Part shown: piece by piece, positions 1 to 10,254 of the stretch | Position numbering within the stretch: position 1 is the stretch's first letter | Layout: each line of letters opens with the position of its first letter | Assembly: GCA_030867875.1 (NCBI GenBank) | Contig: JAOWCC010001751.1 | Location: forward strand, 25,908,369 to 25,972,368 | DNA from: Actinernus sp. WN-2022 | Lineage: Eukaryota > Cnidaria > Anthozoa > Actiniaria > Actinernidae | Length of the DNA stretch: 64,000 nucleotides | Reading direction: 5' to 3' | The notes under the pieces: generated by a model | Seen by the model: the letters and a program-made list of their open reading frames with translations, nothing else | What the model was told of the DNA's origin: nothing | Database searches by the model: none | Translations under genes and position numbers: made by a program

Positions 1-173
1 TAAATAAAACTGAGAAAGAAAAAAAAGAAGTAAAAAAAAAATATTTTCGTGTCCCGCGTAGGAGTCGAACTCCGGTCGCGGGATTTTATGGCCGACGCTC
101 TAACCGCTTGACTATAGAACCGACGTACTTGTAACGCCGCTGACAATTGCTAAATGTCGCTTATTTCTGGCGA
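1..173. repeat. Left arm of 172-bp inverted repeat containing a tRNA-like sequence
   Basis: This segment is the reverse complement of 6860-7031 with only scattered mismatches, including the sequence on both sides of the tRNA-like core. Identity runs to the first base of the window, so the arm may extend further left. The inner end stops near 173, where the minisatellite begins. Confidence 0.9.
51..124 (-). ncRNA. tRNA-like sequence (SINE-type or degenerate tRNA)
   Basis: On the minus strand there is an A-box-like stretch (TAGTCAAGCGGTTAGAGCG) and a B-box-like stretch (GGAGTTCGACTCC), the two internal promoter elements of RNA polymerase III tRNA-type genes. The 5' strand of the acceptor stem does not pair properly with the 3' strand, while a 7-bp stem (TCCCGCG with CGCGGGA) closes around the T arm instead. 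I read this as a tRNA-derived repeat rather than a working tRNA gene. Confidence 0.6.
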
Positions 174-1215
174 TGGCTACGCTTGCTACATTTGCTACGC
201 TTGCTACACTGCTACGATTACTACACTGCTACGCTTGCTACACTGCTATGCTTGCTACACTGCTACACTTGCTACGCTTACTACGCTTGCTACACTGCTA
301 CGCTTGCTACATTTGCTACACTTGCTATGCTGCTACACTTGCTATACTTGCTACACTGCTACGATTACTCCACTTGCTACACTACTACATTTGCTACACT
401 GCTACGCTTGCTACACTGCTACTCTTGCTACGCTTGCTACACTGCTATGCTTGCTACACTGCTATGCTTCCTACGCTTGCTACACTGCTACGATTGCTAC
501 ACTGCTACACTGCTTCACTGCTACACTGCTACGATTACTACACTTGCTACACTGCTACACTTGCTACACTGCTACACTGCTACTCTTGCTACGCTTACTA
601 CACTTGCTACATTTGCTACACTGCTACACTGCTATGCTTGCTACACTAGCTGCTATGCTTGCTACACTGCTACGATTACTACACTTGCTACACTGCTACG
701 CTTGCTACATTTGCTACACTGCTACACTGCTACACTTGCTACACTGCTATGCTTGCTACACTTGCTACACTGCTTCACTGCTACACTTGCTACACTTGCT
801 ACACTTGCTACACTGCTACGATTACTACACTGCTACACTTGCTACACTGCTACACTGCTACGCTTGCTACATTTGCTACACTGGTACGCTTGCTAGACTG
901 CTACACTTGCTACGCTTGCTACACTGGTACGATTACTACACTGCTATGCTTGCTACACCGGCTTGCTACACTGCTACGCTTGCTACACTGCTATGCTTCC
1001 TACACTTGCTACGCTTGCTACGCTTGCTACGCTTGCTACGCTTGCTACACTGGTACGATTACTACACTGCTACACCTGCTACACTGCTACACTGCTACGC
1101 TTGCTACACTGCTACGCTTGCTACGCTTGCTACGCTTGCTACGCTTGCTACATTTGCTACACTGCTACGCTTGCTACATTTGCTACACGTACTACACTGC
1201 TACGCTTCTGCTACA
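174..1215. repeat. Minisatellite of 8-9 bp units (GCTACACT / GCTACGCTT)
   Basis: About 1.04 kb of imperfect units built from GCTACACT, GCTACACTT, GCTACGCTT and occasional GATTACTACACT. Unit lengths of 8 and 9 are mixed, so the phase drifts. The units contain no forward-strand stop triplet, which leaves all three forward frames open over hundreds of bases and gives Thr/Leu/Tyr/Cys-rich false ORFs. No start context, splice sites or codon bias support real coding. Confidence 0.9.
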
Positions 1216-1473
1216 TGGCTGCTACCCTACATTACACTTTCTGTGTGGCTGATATGGGTTTCGCTGTTACTATTTGTATGCGGGATTTTTTCAACATAGC
1301 TTGATAGAAGTGTTTTGTTGGTTAATTTATATGGGAACTTGATGATCTATTTCGTGACGGTTATCATTGAGGAGTAACCTAAAATAGCTTGGAAGTGTTT
1401 GCAAGATCGGTCGACCTTGCCTTGTAGTGCCAAGCCTATTGAAAATGGTTTTGTGTCGTACTTGAGACGATCC
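1216..1473. other. No feature recognised
   Basis: A transition out of the minisatellite followed by unique-looking AT-rich sequence. I see no gene, RNA or repeat here. Confidence 0.5.
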
Positions 1474-1926
1474 TTAAAGTGCCCGTAACCCCCCTTTAGT
1501 TATATTTATTTTAAGGCTATATGAAAATTGAGGACGATTAAAAAAGAAAGAAATTTAATTGGTGCAACCCCGATTTTTAAATCGTGATTAAAGTCCTGCA
1601 CATTATGTTTCACGACCGCGCAGTTTGAGGTCTGGGTCGAGTGACGTAAGATCAAGAAAAAAACATTGTTCACCAGCACTTGCTGTTGGTTCTATTGTTA
1701 TGGATTCCTGATCTTACGTCACACATAATGCACGATGTACTAGGCCCATGCTTCTAAATGTGTACTGTGGCTCGGTCGTGAGAAGAGCCTGGTCGCTTTT
1801 CGCAAACTTCAACAGGTTGAAGACAATCAAGGTTTCAAGAAAACAAAAAACTTTTTCGCAGAATTACTCTAAATATCATAAGAATTTATATGAAGAAATA
1901 AAACAAATAGGGTTAGTGGCAGTTTC
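1474..1926. mobile_element. Foldback MITE, family with TTAAAGTGCC ends (degenerate copy)
   Basis: The left end reads TTAAAGTGCCCGTAACCC and the right end GGGTTAGTGGCAGTTT, near-inverted copies. A second internal inverted pair is GTGACGTAAGATCA (near 1640) and TGATCTTACGTCAC (near 1710). The same arrangement, better preserved, is at 5723-6267, and a lone terminus is near 57,585. There is no coding capacity, so this is a non-autonomous element. Confidence 0.65.
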
Positions 1927-4019
1927 AGAAACTTAATCGACCTTACTATTTTGCATTGTAAAGAAAAAGCGACTGGTCTTTACTCAGTCAAGAGAATAAA
2001 AATCCGTATTTAACAAATAGATGTAATTTTGCTGTACGTCCTCATATAGATGCACAGATGACGTCACTACGTGACGAGAACAAAGAAGTGCGCCACGAGA
2101 CGCAGTCGAGTAACTGATGTTCTCTTCACGTTGTGACGTCAGCTCTGCATCGATAAGGGATAGACGCACGGCAGAATGACATATTTGTTTTATACAATAA
2201 TTAGCGAAAAATGGAGGATATGAAATGATTTCATACAAAACACGACGTCATGTGTGCATCTGTACTCTAATAACACACGGATTTCGACCAATCAGAGCGC
2301 GCGCTCACACTGTTTGTTGTATAAATTTGTACATATGTCTATAGCTTATTAAGCGTCATAGTAGTTATACTGAACAGTGTATGACTAGTAATTGTCAGGT
2401 TTTGTTTCAACTGGCGGCCACCATTGTCTAACATCTGCCTCAGTACCCACCAAATAAAAAAAGGATTTGTAAAACTGCGCGTGAACCGTAAACTGGTCTA
2501 TTCGGACGAATCCGATTCAGTGGACTAGAGAAAATGTCTGCGCTATACGCAGAAACAAAATCGGCGGGTTTTCGATAAATATGCTGAACCTAGGTGTAAA
2601 AGTGATAAAATCAAATTAGTAAGTTGTAGACTTTATTTAACTTGGAATCAGTTTAGGATAGCCGAGAAATGCGAATTCCTCTAAAGGAAAAAAACAAATG
2701 TATGAATCAACAACAGATAGATAAGTACATGTAGACAGTAATGATAAACAATAAAAAAGAGAAATTATATGATACATTACACTCTATATAACTACTAACA
2801 AACGTGCAGATAATTTAAGGGGCTATCACACGGATTTATTCTGATTTTTAAATTACTACATTGTACAGTAATTCATTAGTCAGAGGTAATCATACAAACG
2901 GCTTGTGAAATAAATCATTTACTCAAAACAAATTATCGATCCTGAAATTTTGAAATATTATTCACGGTGTTCTAATTGCACTGTTTGTTGTAATTGCACT
3001 CAAAATTAGGATTATGACATCTCTAAACAAAGGCAAAGGCTTCAGAATGAAATCGAGGTAGATATATTGGTTCACAGTCAGTTTTGGTAGTGGAAATACC
3101 GGAAATTACCGAATACTTAAAATAGTTTGTACTGCGCTGTGGTTACGGCAAAAATATCTCTAACCCTGTAAATTTATTTTATAATACTAAACATTAACAT
3201 TTCAGGTGCTGTAGCATAACTAATATAAATGGTGCTTTGATTTTCCTGGTATTTTCGAAGATCGCCCGAAGATTCAGGTAAATTTGTTGAGTTGTGCAAT
3301 TTGGGATTAATTCAAACTAGTGTGTGTTTTTCAAAGAGCTCCGTTCGCCCTATATACGGACTCATGCAATTATTAGAACAACGTATATAGGCTTATGAGG
3401 CTGAAGACACGAGTTTGCGGCAGTTTCGTCCACGTTTGGCCAAAGGGAATTTCCTGGGAAACTTCAAAGTCACTTGCTGGAAATCGAGCCTCATTTATCC
3501 AGCGCAAAGACAAACGTGATATTTTTCAAAATGGCTTTCTTTAATTGTAATAATTGCCTAGCAGCGGGGTTAAAATTCGTCGAATTTGCTTTAAATCGTA
3601 ACCAGAGAACAAGAAGAATATCAAATACTCTTCAAAAACAGCTTTTTATAGAAATCTTCCTTTGGTCTTCCCTGAAATGACATATGGCTTAGAAAAGGTC
3701 GAACAACACTGAAAGCCCGTACCGGTGCGAGATCTGAGAGCACAAGTACACAAGCTTCTGTGCATGTTCTTTTTTATTTATTTCCTCCTTTAGGGATCAT
3801 TGAGAAGGACTTAATTTGTTGTTTTAAATTACTTCTCGATTGTTTTTCTAAATGTTCTGACTATGGCAATGCGACAGTCGCTCCGCTTCATGCAGATCTC
3901 GCAGTCTCTTCAAGCGCCTATAGGCGACTACCCGTGCCAAGATTTTGAAATGGTTAGTTTCCATGGCTTTGTATACAGTATCGAAGCTCTTTTCGACATG
4001 GCGGGAGTGAAAAACATGT
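1927..4019. other. About 2.1 kb without a recognisable gene
   Basis: AT-rich sequence with short spurious ORFs only. Near 2041-2140 there are imperfect inverted GACGTCA-containing stretches. The motif CCAATCAGAGCGCGCG at about 2289 is repeated at about 4265, which suggests pieces of a common dispersed repeat. No exon with good splice signals or conserved protein was found. Confidence 0.5.
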
Positions 4020-4090
4020 TCGCTTAGATATATATACCAATTATTCAGGTGGAGGTGAATAGTGGTGGTTATTTTCCGAGCCGCTTCGGC

Positions 4091-4121
<31 letters not shown>

Positions 4122-4310
4122 TGAGGTGAATATATACCACACTGCAGGTGAATAGCCAGCACCAAATAGCTATTTTATTTTCTGTCAAATGGACAACAAC
4201 TCGCGCTAGTTGATCGTTGCTTCGCTCGGAGGTGAATATGAAATCATATTCACTGTTTGAGTAGCCAATCAGAGCGCGCGAAAAGTGATATTCACTGGTG
4301 TGTTATATAC
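4020..4310. repeat. Dispersed palindromic repeat (GGTGAATAGTGGTGG family)
   Basis: Contains a hairpin: GGTGAATAGTGGTGG near 4053 pairs with CCACCACTATTCACC near 4101, with a GC-rich loop between. Further copies of AGGTGAATA occur to about 4240, followed by CCAATCAGAGCGCGCG. This is a short interspersed repeat without coding capacity. The family name is unknown to me. Confidence 0.6.
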
Positions 4311-4320
4311 TAAATATACA

Positions 4321-4781
4321 TACAGTCAATGCCAAAAAGGTTGTCCTTGACAAACATACTAATATAAGTATACTGTAAGTACCTTTTCATGGAATAATGC
4401 TAATATCAATACTTACAATTATGGGATGTTGTCCAAAATATATTTTCTGATTGGCCTGACCCCCAAGACATCTGAAAAATATGTTTTGACCGGAATGGCA
4501 TATCAGGAAATATATTTCCAATATACATTTCTTCATTACCATCTTAAAATCTTATACTTCTTACTTATATGAATATATACTTCAGATATATATCGTATCA
4601 TATCATTGCGGTCAAAACATATTTTTCAGATATCTGACGGTCAGGCCAATCAGAAAATATATTTTGGACAACATCCCATAATTGTAAGTATTAATATTAG
4701 CATTATTCCATGAAAAGGTACTTACAGTATATACTTATATTAGTATGTTTATCAAGGACAACCTTTTTTGCATTGACTGTA
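4321..4781. mobile_element. Foldback MITE, Tc1/mariner-like ends
   Basis: Arms of about 175 bp, 4321-4498 and 4608-4781, are inverted copies with few mismatches. The ends read TACAGTCAATGCCAAAAAGG and its complement. A TA beside a CAGT terminus on both sides fits the TA target preference of Tc1/mariner elements, though this is inferred from the ends alone. The centre has no coding capacity. Confidence 0.8.
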
Positions 4782-4934
4782 TAATATATATATAATGTCC
4801 AAATGTCTTCAGGCCAACAGCTACATGTAGTCCAGCCAAGAGGATCAATCAAATTGATTCCAAGTTCTTGTCCACAGTAATTGTTATAAAATTGAATAGA
4901 AAAATGTGAACAAGAGCAACTCAGGACTGTTATT

Positions 4935-4980
4935 AAAAAAATACTAAAACGTTTCGGCCTTCGGCCTTCATCAGTTAAAA
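4935..4980 (-). ncRNA. Hammerhead-ribozyme-like core in Penelope-like element 3' region
   Basis: On the minus strand CTGATGA is followed by a GGCC/GGCC stem with a GAA loop and then GAAA, the order of the hammerhead catalytic core (4952-4974). One extra A lies between CTGATGA and stem II. Stems I and III are weak or very short in what I can fold by eye. Penelope-like elements are known to carry hammerhead motifs in their terminal repeats, and this one lies downstream of the Penelope-type coding fragment on the same strand. Cleavage activity is not established. Confidence 0.5.
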
Positions 4981-5200
4981 AGGTTAAAAATACCTGCCAA
5001 GTTACAAGGTACTCTTATATACTAGAGCTAAGTGTGAATACCAAAGGCTTTAAAAATAACAAATTAAAATAGTTTTACAAGAAAGGTGACTCAGTGGCAC
5101 TAATTATAAGGACAATGCCTATATTATAATTACAAGGTAAATGAATTGTAAACCGGAAAACTCACGAACTGGGGTGCGGTATACTAACGGTCTGCTAAAT

Positions 5201-5733
5201 TTAGCTATTATACTGGATGCGGTTTTTAGATTTAAACTCCTGCCTTTTGTTAAGACCATGGGGCTGATATGTAAATAGCTGTGCAATCCAGTATGCCTCC
5301 CTATTGATCAAAATATCATTGGTCTTGCTACGGTCTATGCAAACTAGTGCCTCTATACAAATAAAGGAAAAATCATTAAGCGAGTGTGGCGCCTTATTGT
5401 AATGAGTGGCCACTTCACACGTCTTCTTATTGGTCTTCATAGACGATTTGTGGTTGCGAAATCTAACCTTGAACTCATTAAAAGAAGAGCCTACATACTG
5501 TAGCTTACACTTGTTACAAGAGGCTACTGATACACAACATTCTTCGAAGCGCAAGAAAGGTGTTGTTTGATGCGGTACTGCTTACCAGAAGCGAAACTAG
5601 TGAAATGGTCTGATTCTACAAAGTAATTATGGCAAAGATCACACCGCTTGTTACACTTAAAGCAGCCGTTAGATGACCCCTCTTGGTTGTTGATTAGATC
5701 TAGAGGCGCTGACCGATCAGCCTTAAAGTGCAA
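5201..5733 (-). pseudogene. Penelope-like element C-terminus (GIY-YIG endonuclease), frameshifted
   Basis: Two minus-strand frames read as one protein end. 5524-5733 supplies a cysteine-rich stretch (CNKRCDLC) and the lead-in SGKQYRIKQHLSC. 5201-5554 supplies the GIY-YIG part with CNKCKLQYVGSS, an RFRNH arginine/histidine block and HSLNDFSFICIEAL. In intact Penelope-like elements this domain follows the reverse transcriptase and nicks target DNA. Here a frameshift near 5550 splits it, and the reverse transcriptase is not seen upstream, where a MITE (5723-6267) has inserted. The hammerhead-like motif at 4952-4974 lies downstream, as expected for the element's terminal region. This is a dead copy. 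Confidence 0.8.
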
Positions 5734-6267
5734 CTAACCCCTTTTGCACTTTTATACATATAAAACTTTGAAACGTTTTGAGTACTTCTGCGAAGAAATT
5801 TTTGGCTTACAGGGAATACTCTATGTTCTATGCATGTTTGAAATGGTGAAAATTTGACCTTTCCTGACCCATGACCACGTAAGAAAAAGACTGGGTCGAT
5901 TCTTGATCTTACGTCATCCAAGTCTTTTGGCTTTGCAATAATTTGAATAAATATTTAGCATTTTGTCTAAAATACCTGTTTTCTTTACTAACAACTCACA
6001 TACTGTGTATATTCTCTATATATCGATGTTGTTGTGATAGAAAGGCGCCATGGAGAATAATGCATTATGAGGTGACGTAAGATCAAGAATCGACCCAGTC
6101 TTTTTCTTACGCGGTCATGGGTCAGGAAAGGTCAAATTTTCACCATTTCAAACACGCATAGAACATAGAGTATTCTCTGTAAGCCAAACATTTTTTTGCA
6201 GAAGTACTCAAAACCTTTAAAAGATTTATATGTATAAAAATTGCAAAAGGGGTTAGTGGCACTTTAA
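5723..6267. mobile_element. Foldback MITE, TTAAAGTGC ends (well-preserved copy)
   Basis: Arms of about 195 bp, 5723-5921 and 6068-6267, are inverted copies separated by about 150 bp. The ends read TTAAAGTGCAACTAACCCC and the near-complement GGGGTTAGTGGCACTTTAA. The inner edge of each arm carries GTGACGTAAGATCAAG or its complement. It lies at the upstream edge of the Penelope fragment. A degenerate relative is at 1474-1926. Confidence 0.85.
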
Positions 6268-6724
6268 ACTTAGAAGGCGCGAGTAACTCTTTAAGATTTT
6301 TAGGCCTTCTAAAAGCCGAAATTATGTGTTAAGGTTGTGACTTTATCAAATCTGTCAAAGTGTTAAGATTATATTTCACAGGCACAAAGAGATAGACCAC
6401 CCCCTCTTGATTTGCGGCGGCCATATTCGAGACCCATGCCTTAACCGCCGCCCCTGAGCAATATTTTTATACGCCACACGTGAAAATCAGCGTGTTGTAA
6501 GTTGTCAGTGGCTAGCGTATCAACATAAAAGTTTGTATGTATGTATGTATAGTGGTAGTAGTATAGTAATTTATTTACCCACGTTTCACAAGAGTGAGCC
6601 AGAGTATGTGCATTTAAAGTGCCTATGAACAATACATTTTTATTTTAGATATCAATTCTAAATCAAGTGAATAGTAGAATGGTAAATATATTTTGCTTTG
6701 AATGCTGTGCCGCTGAGTTAAGTA

Positions 6725-6832
6725 CTGTTTAAAACACGAGCAGCAGTGTTCAAGTTTAAAAATTCGAGGGCGAAGCCCGAGAATTTTTAGACTTGATAAA
6801 ACACGTGCTGTGAGTGTTTTAAAAACGCTTTA
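6725..6832. mobile_element. Short foldback MITE or hairpin repeat
   Basis: Imperfect palindrome: AAAACACGAGCAGCAGTGTT near 6731 is opposed by AACACTCACAGCACGTGTTTT on the complementary strand near 6800. The loop contains CGAGGGCGAAGCCCGAGAA. No coding capacity. Confidence 0.7.
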
Positions 6833-6859
6833 AGAATGCAATGAAAGAAAGACGCACCG

Positions 6860-7031
6860 ATCGCCAGAAATAAGCGACATTTAGCAATTGTCAGCGGCGT
6901 TACAAGTAGGTCGGCTCTATAGTCGAGTGGTTAGAGCGTCGGCCTTAAAATCCCGCGACCGGAGTTCGACTCCTACGCGGGACACAAATTATTTTTTTTA
7001 ACTTCTTTTTCTCTTTTCTCAGTTTTATTTA
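6860..7031. repeat. Right arm of inverted repeat shared with 1-173
   Basis: Inverted counterpart of the window's first 173 bases, holding the second tRNA-like copy plus the same flanks. Sequence beyond 7031 cannot be compared because the left partner starts at the window edge. Confidence 0.9.
6910..6983 (+). ncRNA. tRNA-like sequence, second copy
   Basis: A box TAGTCGAGTGGTTAGAGCG and B box GGAGTTCGACTCC are intact. A loop CTTAAAA sits where the anticodon loop would be (TAA, leucine, if read literally), but the flanking stem pairs poorly. As in the copy at 51-124, TCCCGCG pairs with CGCGGGA around the T arm. Most likely tRNA-derived and not an aminoacylatable tRNA. Confidence 0.6.
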
Positions 7032-7346
7032 AGCTGTTCCTCTATTTTTAAGTTATTAGAGCCGCCTTCCATACGAAAATGTCTCTCAAGCCTCAAAACG
7101 GGCACGAATGGGAGATATCGCTGACCACAATTAGTATCGCAGACTCTTCTCTATAGGTCCGGCTAGGGCCTATTTTTAAAAAGGGACAATTCATTTGAAT
7201 AACTGCTGGTCAGTTACAAATACACTGCAGTTTCATAAGGAGAGAACAAGTTGTCCATTGGTATGTGTTTGTGGTGTTTTAGACGCTCGTGGCCAGAGAT
7301 ATGATGGTCTCAAGACAGCCAAATTTACAGGATTTAGCGTACAAAG

Positions 7347-7527
7347 ATGGCGGATTCTGCCGGTTTATCCAAGATCGAAATATTCAACTGCAAAAACGAA
7401 ACCGCAAAGGAATCCACAGCTACTCTAATGGCATTTAGTGACGACGATGAACCCTTCGTTCAGAAGGCCTGCTATAGACATTTTGCAAAATACAGTATAT
7501 TCCACCTCAGAATCCAAGTTATAAACA
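7347..7527 (+). CDS. Weak candidate first exon, unknown protein
   Basis: ATG in a fair context (AAAGATGGCGG) opens 60 codons beginning MADSAGLSKIEIFN, ending at a strong donor (CAGTAAGT; GT at 7528) in phase 1. A possible next exon at 8006-8123 has no stop in the compatible phase, reads EPAFEGFGVVVYLDKVQD, and ends at another GTAAGT. The intervening acceptor (TGCAAG) has a poor pyrimidine tract. I recognise no domain. This could equally be chance in intergenic DNA. Confidence 0.2.
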
Positions 7528-7532
7528 GTAAG

Positions 7533-8639
7533 TAAGCTCTTTTCTCGCCAATTCTCACTCTAGCTCTGTAATAATTTGAGTCAAAACACTCGTTTATGTT
7601 TGAAAAAAAACGACACCTAAAATTCACGAGCTGATTATAGAAATGTAGGTAGAACTATTTAATTCATATTGTAGATTGAGATCCTGGTTAGACATTTTTT
7701 AAATCGTACTCAGGAAAGTGAGAAATCGAGATTAAGCGTTTTCCCCCCATAGTTTGCTTGTAATTTTATACGAACTGTGCTTGCTGACCTCTGAGCCGAA
7801 ATTGATATTGCACAATCGGCCGTGTCGCGTTTTTCTGGCGATGCATCTCAAGGGAATGGTTACTTAATTAACTATTGAACCTTTGTATTCACAACGCCAT
7901 GCAAAATATTCGAGTAATCACCGCCTGCAATTACGAACATCTCAAGGGAATGACATGAAGAAATTACCATACTATGTTGTTTGAAGCGACGTTTCGCAAT
8001 GCAAGAAGAACCCGCATTTGAAGGATTTGGTGTCGTGGTTTACCTCGATAAAGTTCAAGACTTGGAAAGCGATGTGACTGACATGACGGCAGACTCTATA
8101 TATTTGATTCCGGCACAAAATATGTAAGTTTAATGCACGTTTTTATTATTTTACGGCTTTGAGTTTGTTTTAATAATTGGAACTAAACAGTGGCTCGGTA
8201 AACAAGCAATGGTAGTTGGATAACTTCATTTTAAAAATATTATCTGTGTATCTCGGTAGTCTGCTGATATTAGTAAATTTAGTGCAAAATTTATTATCTA
8301 GGTACCTTATGTTCCGTGTACTTTTTGCTATCTTTGGGTCTTTATCAGTGAATTCTTAATTAGGATGAAACTTTATATAGAATTTCATGTTCATTAGTAT
8401 TCTTTATATAAAACCTTCATCCTAATTAGCAATTCAATGAGAAAGCTGAAACATCAATAGAAATTCCATTGTCTCAATCATTAACCCCGTTTCCCTCTGA
8501 GACAGAATTCAAATCTCTCCGCGGGCCTTTTAGAATGATGAGATTTTATCAGGTATAAAGGAGCATGCACGTGACTGATTTGCTTCATCTCATTGGACAA
8601 AATGCTCATTAATTATTCATGACTTTTTGAAGGAGGTTT
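7533..8639. other. No clear feature apart from one exon-like ORF
   Basis: Apart from the 42-codon open stretch at 7999-8127 discussed with the upstream exon candidate, nothing recognisable is seen. Confidence 0.4.
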
Positions 8640-8695
8640 CAATATCCACTTAGTGGTAGTGCAAAGAGCTAATGAATAAAGTCTGTCTGTCTATA
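8640..8695 (+). mobile_element. LINE 3' end with (CTGT) tail
   Basis: GTAGTGCAAAGAGCTAAT followed by a short TCTGTCTGTCTA tail matches the 3' end of the LINE at 39,985-44,850 (GTAGTACAAAGAGCTAAT, minus) and the fragment at 60,855-61,315. Only the terminal few dozen bases can be matched, so it is a severely 5'-truncated or SINE-like insertion. Confidence 0.55.
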
Positions 8696-8859
8696 GCCCC
8701 CTATAGGGGGGGGGGGGGGGGGTTACTCCCATACGAAGGCTGTACGGTATGTGCCACCCCAAAGTGTATGGTTTTCGAGCTGTTTAGTCTGAAATAGCCG
8801 GGTAATAAATTTCGCATGTTCAGTCTGGAATAGAGTCAATCAATCTTTATTGTTTAGAT

Positions 8860-9380
8860 AATTACCCACGGAATTCTAACAGTACCAGTTACGTTGATTT
8901 TCATAGAAGCCGTGCCCTAAGCTAATTAGTAATTACAGGACCATTACCAATGGTAATGCTCCTGGTAATTACAATATTAATATAAAAAGTGCTAAATGAT
9001 TATATAAATGATATAATAAATACTAAGCTTTTATAAATACAACAAAGATAATATATACTAAATAAATTATAAAACTATGATAAAAATGACTTACAAACGA
9101 TTGTAACAATCAATCGAGGATGAGCGTAAGATAAAAGTATTTAAGAATCAATGACTTAGGAGAGAGGTAGCTGCGATTTGCTTCCAAACGGAAACTCAAG
9201 ACTTCGTATCGCGCAGCTTGATTGGAAGCTCATTCCAAAGTTTTGCTCCATTATAGGACAAGCTCTTTTTCAAAAGTTCAGTTTATTGGTTCGGGAAAAC
9301 AATTTTTCGTGATAGACCCTCTCAAATTGTAATGGTTGAGTTTCCAACCGTGGTGAATAATAAATTCAGAAAGGCCATAG
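8860..9380 (-). pseudogene. LINE reverse transcriptase tail, heavily decayed
   Basis: Minus-strand translation near 9200-9300 gives KKSLSYNGAKLWNELP followed by KLRDTKS, which matches the conserved end of CR1/L2-type LINE proteins (SYSGA-LWN-LP). Upstream, near 9340, HHGWKLNHYNLRGS also fits. Downstream sequence to 8860 is A/T-rich like a 3' UTR. Stops and frameshifts are present and no catalytic motif survives. Confidence 0.55.
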
Positions 9381-9506
9381 CGATACTTACTGCACGTCAT
9401 CCATTGTCATTAATGTGCCAACGAGAGATCGACACAAAGCGGCCTTTTGAAATCATGGTTGGACATTAGCATAACAATTGTAATGTTTATCAACACAAAG
9501 TATCGC

Positions 9507-9960
9507 TATACACCCCATTCCAATATGGCGGATACACGGCCGGAGCGTTGGGGCGGGACACGAAAACGAGGGTAGTTAGGCGGAAGTCGATGTCAAGAAG
9601 GTCATGAGGCGGTAATTTCGCGCAAGTTTTGAAGTGAGTTTGTTTTTCCGAGAGGGTTGGAATAAGTAGATTTTATCCCCAGAGAGTTAGAAAATATGGC
9701 GGATATTCAGGCTATCGTTTTCACTGAGGGATATATTCTTCAGTGAAAACGATAGCCTGAATTCCGCCATATTTTCTAACTTTCTGGGGATAAAATCTAC
9801 TTATTCCAACCCTCTCGGAAAAAACAAACTCACTTCAAAACTTGTGCGAAATTACCGCCTCATGACCTTCTTGACATCGACTTCCGCCTAACTACCCTCG
9901 TTTTCGTGTCTCGCCCCAACGCTCCGGCCGTGTATCCGCCATATTGGAATGGGGTGTATA
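9507..9960. mobile_element. Near-perfect 454-bp palindromic foldback element
   Basis: The arms 9507-9729 and 9737-9960 are almost exact inverted copies with only a handful of mismatches and a spacer of under 10 bases. The ends read TATACACCCCATTCC and GGAATGGGGTGTATA. The centre is AGTGAAAACGATAGCCTGAA and its complement. It sits in LINE remnants: TTCACCACGGTTGGAAAC on the minus strand at about 9337-9360 reappears as TTCGCCACGGTTGGAAAC on the plus strand at about 9973. No coding capacity. Confidence 0.9.
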
Positions 9961-10254
9961 GCCTTACTGAATTATTCGCCACGGTTGGAAACTATAGTCG
10001 GCGTGCAATTATTTTGAATTTTCATCAAGTCTATTTCAATCAAGGACATTTGGAAGTCCAAATCCCGGTCTTTGTTGTTTGATTTTCTTTTGGGTCCTTA
10101 TACTAATACGAGGAAAAAGTGCTATATCCCCGGGGAATTTTAGACCTGTACTCTATGTCATAACAAGAAAAATATATGAAAATGTGAGGTCTCGTACTTG
10201 CCTGTCAAGATCATACTCTTAGACCCGATTATAAAACGAGCTAGTCCCAGTCTA

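Noticed and set aside
51..124. Functional tRNA genes at 51-124, 6910-6983 and 14,563-14,637
   Set aside because: A and B boxes are present but acceptor and anticodon stems do not pair as in working tRNAs; SINE-type origin is more likely.
147..1304. Four long overlapping plus-strand open frames rich in Thr, Leu, Tyr and Cys
   Set aside because: They are the translation of the 8-9 bp minisatellite in three frames; no start context, splicing or domain.
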